From contig CAVYHD010000008.1 in the NCBI GenBank assembly GCA_963768075.1, positions 41,761 through 105,760 of the forward strand: a DNA stretch of 64,000 bases, written 5' to 3'. The notes beneath the pieces were generated by a model, which had not been told where the DNA came from, did not search any database, and worked only from the letters and a program-made list of their open reading frames with translations. Position numbers and translations under genes: made by a program. Source of the stretch: QHXW01 sp963768075. GTDB taxonomy: Bacteria; Acidobacteriota; Terriglobia; Bryobacterales; Bryobacteraceae. Shown here piece after piece: positions 58,729 through 64,000 of this stretch. The stretch's first letter is position 1; every line of letters begins with the position of its first letter.

Positions 58729-59861
58729 GTGGCAAGTTTGGGAGTTGCGGCATTCGTCTTCTGCTTGGCTTTCGGTCTCGCCAACATCGGCTGTAAGGGA
58801 TCGAAAAGCGACCCCCAGGCGGAAGCGCCACCGCCTGTCAAGGTGCAGCAAGCAGACCACGGCAACATATTTGCCGTAGATCGTCCAGAACGGTTTCAGT
58901 TCACAAAGGCTGTGCCATATAGCGCCGCACCTGAATTGAGCGTTACGGGTACGATCACCCCCGATGTCTCGAGAAACGTTCCGGTCATTTCGCTGGCGGC
59001 GGGGCGAGTGGTTGAAATCAGGGCACGCCTGGGTGACACGGTCGCGAAGGGGCAGATGCTTATGACCGTCCAGAGTGGCGATATTTCAGCGGCCTACACC
59101 GATTATCTCCAGGCCATGGCTGACGAAGCGTTCGCCGCCAAGCAGCTGGAGCGTGCCGCGCATTCTCTATGACCGTGGCGCAATCGCCAAGAGCGCCTCG
59201 AGATCGCCGAGAACAGCCGAAGAGAAGGCCAAAGTGGCAGTCCGGTCGCAGCTAGAACACTTGCAGGTGCTGGGCGCCGATCCAGATCATCCCTCGCCGA
59301 TCATCGAAATCAGGGCACCGGTTTCCGGCGTCATAACCGATCAGCAAGTAACAGCGCATCCGGAGTGCAGGGCCTGTCTTCACCAAATCCCTTCACGATT
59401 TCCGATCTGACCACGTATGGATTGTGTGCGATGTCTTCGAAAATGATCTGCCAACGTACATCTCGGGGAAAAAGCCGATATCCGGTTGAACGCCTACCCG
59501 GACAAGGTGATAGCTGGCGTGATCAGTAACATCGGCCCAATCCTCGATCCCAACATCCGGACAGCGAAAGTGCGTATTGAAGTGGACAATCCAGGGCAGA
59601 TGCGGCAGTGGAATGTTCGTGACGGCGATATTCCATGGGATGCAAACAGAGACCCGCGCCGCGCTTCCGGCTTCCGCGATCTTGCATTTCAGGATCGTGA
59701 TTGGGTGTACGTGCCAGTAAACAAGCAAGCAATTCCGTCGCATGGAAATTACCGGCGGCGACATGCTCCCCGGTAACCGGCAAGTGATCCTGTCCGGGAT
59801 CGACCCAGGTCAAGAGGTGATCGCCAATGCACTCCAATTTCAGAATGAGGTGCAGCGCTGA
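58729..59861 (+). pseudogene. CzcB/CusB-type periplasmic adaptor lipoprotein, several frameshifts
   Basis: It begins with an export signal and lipobox-like FGLANIGCKG. A barrel-sandwich domain follows (ELSVTGTITPDVSRNVPVIS, GRVVEIRARLGDTVAKGQML) and a helical hairpin (AYTDYLQAMADEAFAAKQLE). After frame changes come HPSPIIEIRAPVSGVITDQ, LTTYGL..VCDVFEND and LNAYPDKVIAGVISNIGPILDP. The end is VIANALQFQNEVQR with TGA overlapping the pump ATG. Shifts lie near 59160, 59370, 59415 and 59620. It belongs to a heavy-metal RND system. Confidence 0.78.
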
Positions 59862-62800
59862 TGATCCGGTATGTGGTCGACTCCGCGTTGAACAACCGGT
59901 TCGTCGTGTTGGGCCTGGCCATCCTTCTATTTTCGGCGTCGGCTACGTCGCATTTGAGAAACTCTCCTATCGAAGCTTACCCGGATGTTGCGAATACCTG
60001 GGTTCAGATCATCACCCAATGGCCGGGCCGGGCCGCGGAGGAGGTGGAGCAGCAAATCACAATCCCCATCGAAATCCAGGAAAATGGTATTCCCCATCTT
60101 CTCCACATCCGCTCGGCCTCGCTGGCCGGCCTCTCGGTTGTGAACCTGATATTCGACGACGATTCCGATAATGACTGGGATCGGCAGAAAGTCTTGGAGC
60201 GGCTGTCCGCGGTGACGCTCCCCGTCAATGTGACCGCTCAGATCGGGCCCGATTTCAGTCCGGTCGGACCATCTATTGGTACACGGTGGAGTCCAGCAAT
60301 CCAGCCTACGACGTGATGGAGCTCAAGGCCCTCCAGGATTGGACCATTGCCAAATACATGAGATCGGTGCCGGACATCGTGGATGATTCCTCGTTCGGCG
60401 GCATAACCCGTGAATACCAGGTTCGAGCTGGACCCAGACAAGCTGATTTCCTATGGCATCAGCCTGGCGCAAGTGGAGCAGCAGCTCACTAACGCCAACG
60501 CGAACGGGGGCGGGAGTTTCATCGAACAAGGCTTGCAGCAGATCAACGTCCGGGCCGTTGGCTTGGTCAATGAAACGCCGACATCGAGAAGACTGTCATC
60601 AAGGTGCAAAGTGGAACGGCGGTTCCGTAGCAGGACATCGCCGAAGTGACGCAGGGTCCGAAGATTCGGCTCGGCCAGCATCGGAAAAGCGATACATCGG
60701 TCGGACGGAGTCGTGGTGGACGACAACGACGTGGTGGAGGGTATCGTGTTTCCTGCGCAAGGGCGCTGATACTGCGCGACTCTGGACGGCATTCACGCCA
60801 TGGTCAGAAGCCTCAACGATCGCATCCTTCCCCCCGGCGTAAAAATTGTTCCGTTTCCTCGATCGGGACGACTTGGTCCACTACACCACTCACACCGTTC
60901 TGCACAACCTGGCGGAAGGCATGATCCTGGTTGTGATCATCCTGTTTATTTTCCTGGGAAACATCCGCGGCGCACTTGTGGTGGCGCTGACCATTCCTTT
61001 TGCGTTGCTGTTTGCTTCCATTTGTCTTAAGCTGCGGCACATATCCGCCAACTTGCTTTCTCTCGGCGCACTGGACTTTGGCATGGTAGTGGATGGAGCC
61101 GTGGTGATGGTTGAAAATATCGTCCGGCATCTCAGCCAGCCGGATAGCAGTCCGCGGACCATCGTCGAGCAGATCCGTTCCGCTGCGAACGAAGTGCAGC
61201 GGCCAGTCTTTTACGCCATCGCGATCATGATCACGGCCTATCTGCCCATTTTTACCTTGCAAGAGGTGGAGGGAAAGTTATTCAGACCCATGGCGCTGGA
61301 CCGTGGCATTCGCGCTGTTGGGCGCTCTGATTTTTTCAATGTTCGTGGCGCCCGCCTTGACCAGCTTCCTGTTTCGCAGGAATGTCAGACAATGGCAGAA
61401 TCCCGTGATGGAGTTTCTCACCAGGCATTATCGAACCGCGGTCGCATGGTCGGTCCGCCAGCGTTGGGTCACTATAGGCGTAGCTGTGATCTCTTGTCCA
61501 GTGCCATCTATCTGGCAGTGAGCGGAGTGATTGGATCGGAATTCCTTCCCCATCTGGATGAAGGCGCTATTTGGGTGCGCGGCACCCTGGCCCCCAGCAC
61601 AGGGCCTACGGAGGGGACCCGGGTAATGGATCAAGCGCGTCAACTCCTGTGCTCGTTTCCCGAGGTTCCTCAGGTGGTAACCCAAGTCGGCCGCCCGGAC
61701 GACGGCACTGATACCACCGGATTTTTCAACACGGAATATTTCGTCGACCTTTTCCAAAAGAAAAATGGCGGCCGGTTTTCCATCAGGAGAAGGAGAGGCT
61801 GATTGCCGCCATGACCGCGAACTGGAAAAGATACCAGGCGTAATCTGGAATTTTTCACAACCGATCTCGGACAACATGGAAGAGGCGGTGAGCGGGGTGA
61901 AGGGTGCGCTAGCCGTGAAGCTCTACGGGGACGATCTTAAGACACTGGAGACAAGGGAGATGAAATTGTAAGCGCAATGCAAGGAGTTCGTGGCGTGGAA
62001 GACTTGGGTCTGTTTCGTGTGCTGGGTCAGCCAAACCTGGACTTCACCATCGATCGCGACCAGGCATCCCGCTATGGCATCAATGTGTCGGACTTGCAGG
62101 ATATCGTCCAGACGGCCGTTGGGGGCAATGCCCTTACGCAAGTTCTAAAAGGCGAACAGCGCTACGACCTGGTTCTGCGGTACATGTCCCCATACCGGGA
62201 GACGAAGGAGGCCATCCAGGGTATCCGCTTCCTATCTCCAACTGGCGAGCGTGTGGCCCTCTCGCCAGGTGGCCCACGTGAAAGTTTCCGATGGCGGCTC
62301 AGAAATCTATCGGGAGGCGAACACGCGATACGTGGCGGTGAAATACAGCGTAAGGGGCAGGGACCTGGGCAGCACCGTGGAAGAGGCGATCAAAAAGGTT
62401 GGAAATCAGGTGAAGCTACCGTCCGGCTACACCCTGGACTGGGCCGGTGAATACGAGAGCCAGAAGCGGTCCCAGCAGCGGCTATTGCTGGTTCTGCCGG
62501 TCACCATTCTTATGATTTTCGTCATTCTTTATACGATGTTCAAATCGCCTAAATGGGCGCTGCTGATTCTAACCAACGTCGCCATGGCCCGAATCGGAGG
62601 TCTGCTCGCATTACTGATCACGGGCACGAACTTCAGCGTTTCATCGGGCATCGGATTTCTGGCACTATTCGGAGTGTCCGTGCAGACCGGCGTAATCATG
62701 TTGGAGTATATTAATCAGTTGCGCGCCCGGGGCTATTCGATTCAGGAAGCCGCCGTGGAAGGCGCTGTTCTTCGACTTCGACCAATCGTGATGACGATGC

Positions 62801-62997
62801 TGGTGGCGACCCTGGGCCTACTCCCCGCGGCGCTTTCGCATGGAATAGGGTCCGACTCTCAGCGTCCCTTCGCGATAGTAATCGTGGGAGGGCTCATTTC
62901 CGACCTGGTAATGAGTATCTTCCTGCTGCCGACTCTGTACGTCTGGTTCGCGCACAGCGGCGATCGGCTGCCAGCGCCCGAAATAGAAGCGGTGTAA
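59861..62997 (+). pseudogene. CzcA-type heavy-metal RND efflux pump, many frameshifts
   Basis: The pieces assemble to about 1040 aa: helix 1 (ALNNRFVVLGLAILLF) with PIEAYPDVANTWVQI, then LISYGISLAQVEQQLTNANAN and VVIILFIFLGNIRGALVVALT. The helix-4 motif LDFGMVVDGAVVMVEN has the D, D and E residues of Czc/Cnr-type (Co/Zn/Cd/Ni) pumps rather than Cus-type. It continues with IGSEFLPHLDEGAIWVRGT, DRDQASRYGINVSDLQDIV, YTLDWAGEYESQKR and the last helices (RLRPIVMTMLVATLGLLP). At least eight shifts occur between 60280 and 62300; the last 750 bp are clean. The key residues are kept. Confidence 0.8.
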
Positions 62998-63010
62998 AAG
63001 AAAGAACAGG

Positions 63011-63740
63011 ATGAAAAAAGACGAGGTCTGCGCTCTTATCAAAGAGGTCGGCATCATCCCGGCGATTCGGGTGTCTTCCCCAGACGATGCGCATTTCGCC
63101 GCGGAGGCTGTCGGGGTGGTGGGATAAACGTCGTGGAGATGACCATGACCGTACCCCGTGCAGTGGATCTGATATCCCATCTGGTCCGGCGCCACCCAAA
63201 GATGGTGGTCGGCGCGGGAACCGTTCTGGACACCGAAACCGCGCACCGCTGCATGGATGCCGGGGCGAGTTTCATAACGGCGCCTGCATTCGATCTTGAA
63301 ATCGTGCAATTCGCGGCCAAGCAAGGGCTACGGTGCTGCCCGGGGCGACTCACTCCCACCGAGGTTCTGGTCGCATGGAAGGCCGGCTGCGATTTCGTGA
63401 AGGTCTTCCCTTGCTCCGGCGTAATGGCCAAAGTCATATCAAGGCGCTGCACATCGCATTGCCTCAGATTCCCCTGATCGCCGCCGGCGGGGTCAATCAG
63501 AAGACCGCCGCCGATTACATTGTGGCCGGGGCGTGTGCCCTCGGCGTGGGTGCTGAGTTGATTCCAACCGAGGCCATTCGGCGACGCCAAACCGAACGGA
63601 TTCATGAATTGGCGCACCGTTTTTTGAAGTTCGTCAAGGAAGGGCGCGAAAGAGTGGCAGCCTGGCAACAAAGCGTCGACATCCAAGCGTTCGAGGAAAC
63701 TCAAAAGTGCGAAGAGGTAACTCCAGGAAGTGGGCAATAG
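63011..63740 (+). CDS. eda: KDPG/KHG aldolase, two frameshifts
   Basis: A 2-keto-3-deoxy-6-phosphogluconate aldolase-type enzyme. The N-terminus VGIIPAIRV, the catalytic-Glu strand INVVEMTMTVPRAV, VVGAGTV, the Schiff-base Lys in DFVKVFPC and the phosphate loop LIAAGGV are all present. Frame losses near 63111 (one G missing) and near 63424 split it into three pieces. It has a longer C-terminal tail than usual (EGRERVAAWQQSVDIQAFEE). The family cleaves KDPG to pyruvate and glyceraldehyde-3-phosphate in the Entner-Doudoroff route; other 2-keto-3-deoxy acids are possible. Confidence 0.82.
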
Positions 63741-64000
63741 TTGGCTATATCACGGCGTCTCATCCTCCGAATGGTGCGAAGTGATTGCCCGCGTTCATTT
63801 TCCGGGTAGTGAAGGCTAAGAGGCCGGCCGACGGCAGTTGCCGCGTCCGATTTAAGTGGTACTAATGGCCAGCCTTGAGCGCTCGATCGTAGGGCACGGG
63901 GTGACGTTTCGGATTTCCGTGGCGTATTAACGCGATCGTGCGATCGCTTGAAAACCTTCCGGAAGCTAGGTCGGGATCGATTGCGTAGTCAATGACAAGG

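Noticed and set aside
1..64000. Search for CRISPR arrays, tRNAs, IS elements and phage genes
   Set aside because: No direct-repeat/spacer pattern, transposase, integrase or tRNA-like TPsiC box with supporting arms was found by reading; a covariance-model scan could still reveal a small RNA.

Overview
The window looks like a chromosomal segment of an Acidobacteriota member, most like the Solibacter/Bryobacter group. This is inferred from gene content only: two large Oar-type TonB-dependent receptors with an N-terminal carboxypeptidase-regulatory domain, an ADOP/MacB-type ABC permease, a PEP-CTERM protein, DUF2934-Hsp20 fusions, a cytochrome c/copper monooxygenase protein and GC-rich codon use. 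No rRNA, tRNA, CRISPR array, transposase or phage gene was recognised.

Layout. 0-4.5 kb: a TPR protein running off the left edge, a secreted alpha/beta hydrolase, and a GT4 glycosyltransferase with an extra C-terminal winged-helix-like domain. Directly after the glycosyltransferase is a 66-codon peptide with a textbook double-glycine leader and a core of three Ser/Thr/Asn heptads. This pair is the best candidate for an undescribed (glyco)peptide system. 4.1-16.7 kb: a stress/signalling island. It holds a duplicated-Cys4 small protein, an acetate-CoA ligase/GNAT fusion, two DUF2934-Hsp20 chaperones, UspA, a degenerate receiver, a hybrid kinase - response regulator - NtrC operon, an MBL hydrolase and an FHA-adenylate cyclase. 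Both Hsp20 genes carry -24/-12 (sigma-54) type promoters, which suits the adjacent NtrC-type activator.

16.7-26 kb: secreted proteins (an uncharacterised 597-aa protein, a PKD/FN3 protein, a PEP-CTERM protein) and a tandem pair of very similar membrane proteins joining an RnfD/NqrB-like domain to Cys-paired Sel1 repeats. 26-46 kb: accessory metabolism and envelope functions, including a TonB receptor, a GT-C membrane protein, YceI, an ABC permease, a subclass B3 metallo-beta-lactamase, a cytochrome c/copper monooxygenase protein, a sorbosone dehydrogenase-like protein, a seven-CxxCH cytochrome, an aldo/keto reductase, a NAPE-PLD-like hydrolase, a GH13 enzyme, a sulfite-oxidase-family protein and a TPR protein. 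46-64 kb: an intact TonB receptor, a TetR-TolC-EmrA-EmrB type efflux operon with a clear palindromic operator, a fused membrane/spermidine-synthase protein, a CzcB/CzcA-type metal efflux pair and a KDPG aldolase.

Many genes are broken by single-base indels that cluster strongly: 6.5-6.85, 41.9-43.4, 49.8-52.7 and 58.7-63.4 kb. Flanking genes of 1-3 kb are perfectly open. Either the assembly has local low-accuracy patches or these loci are decaying. Reading frames rejoin into full-length family members, which favours sequence error for most of them. Where genes are split, one spanning entry is given and the pieces are described.
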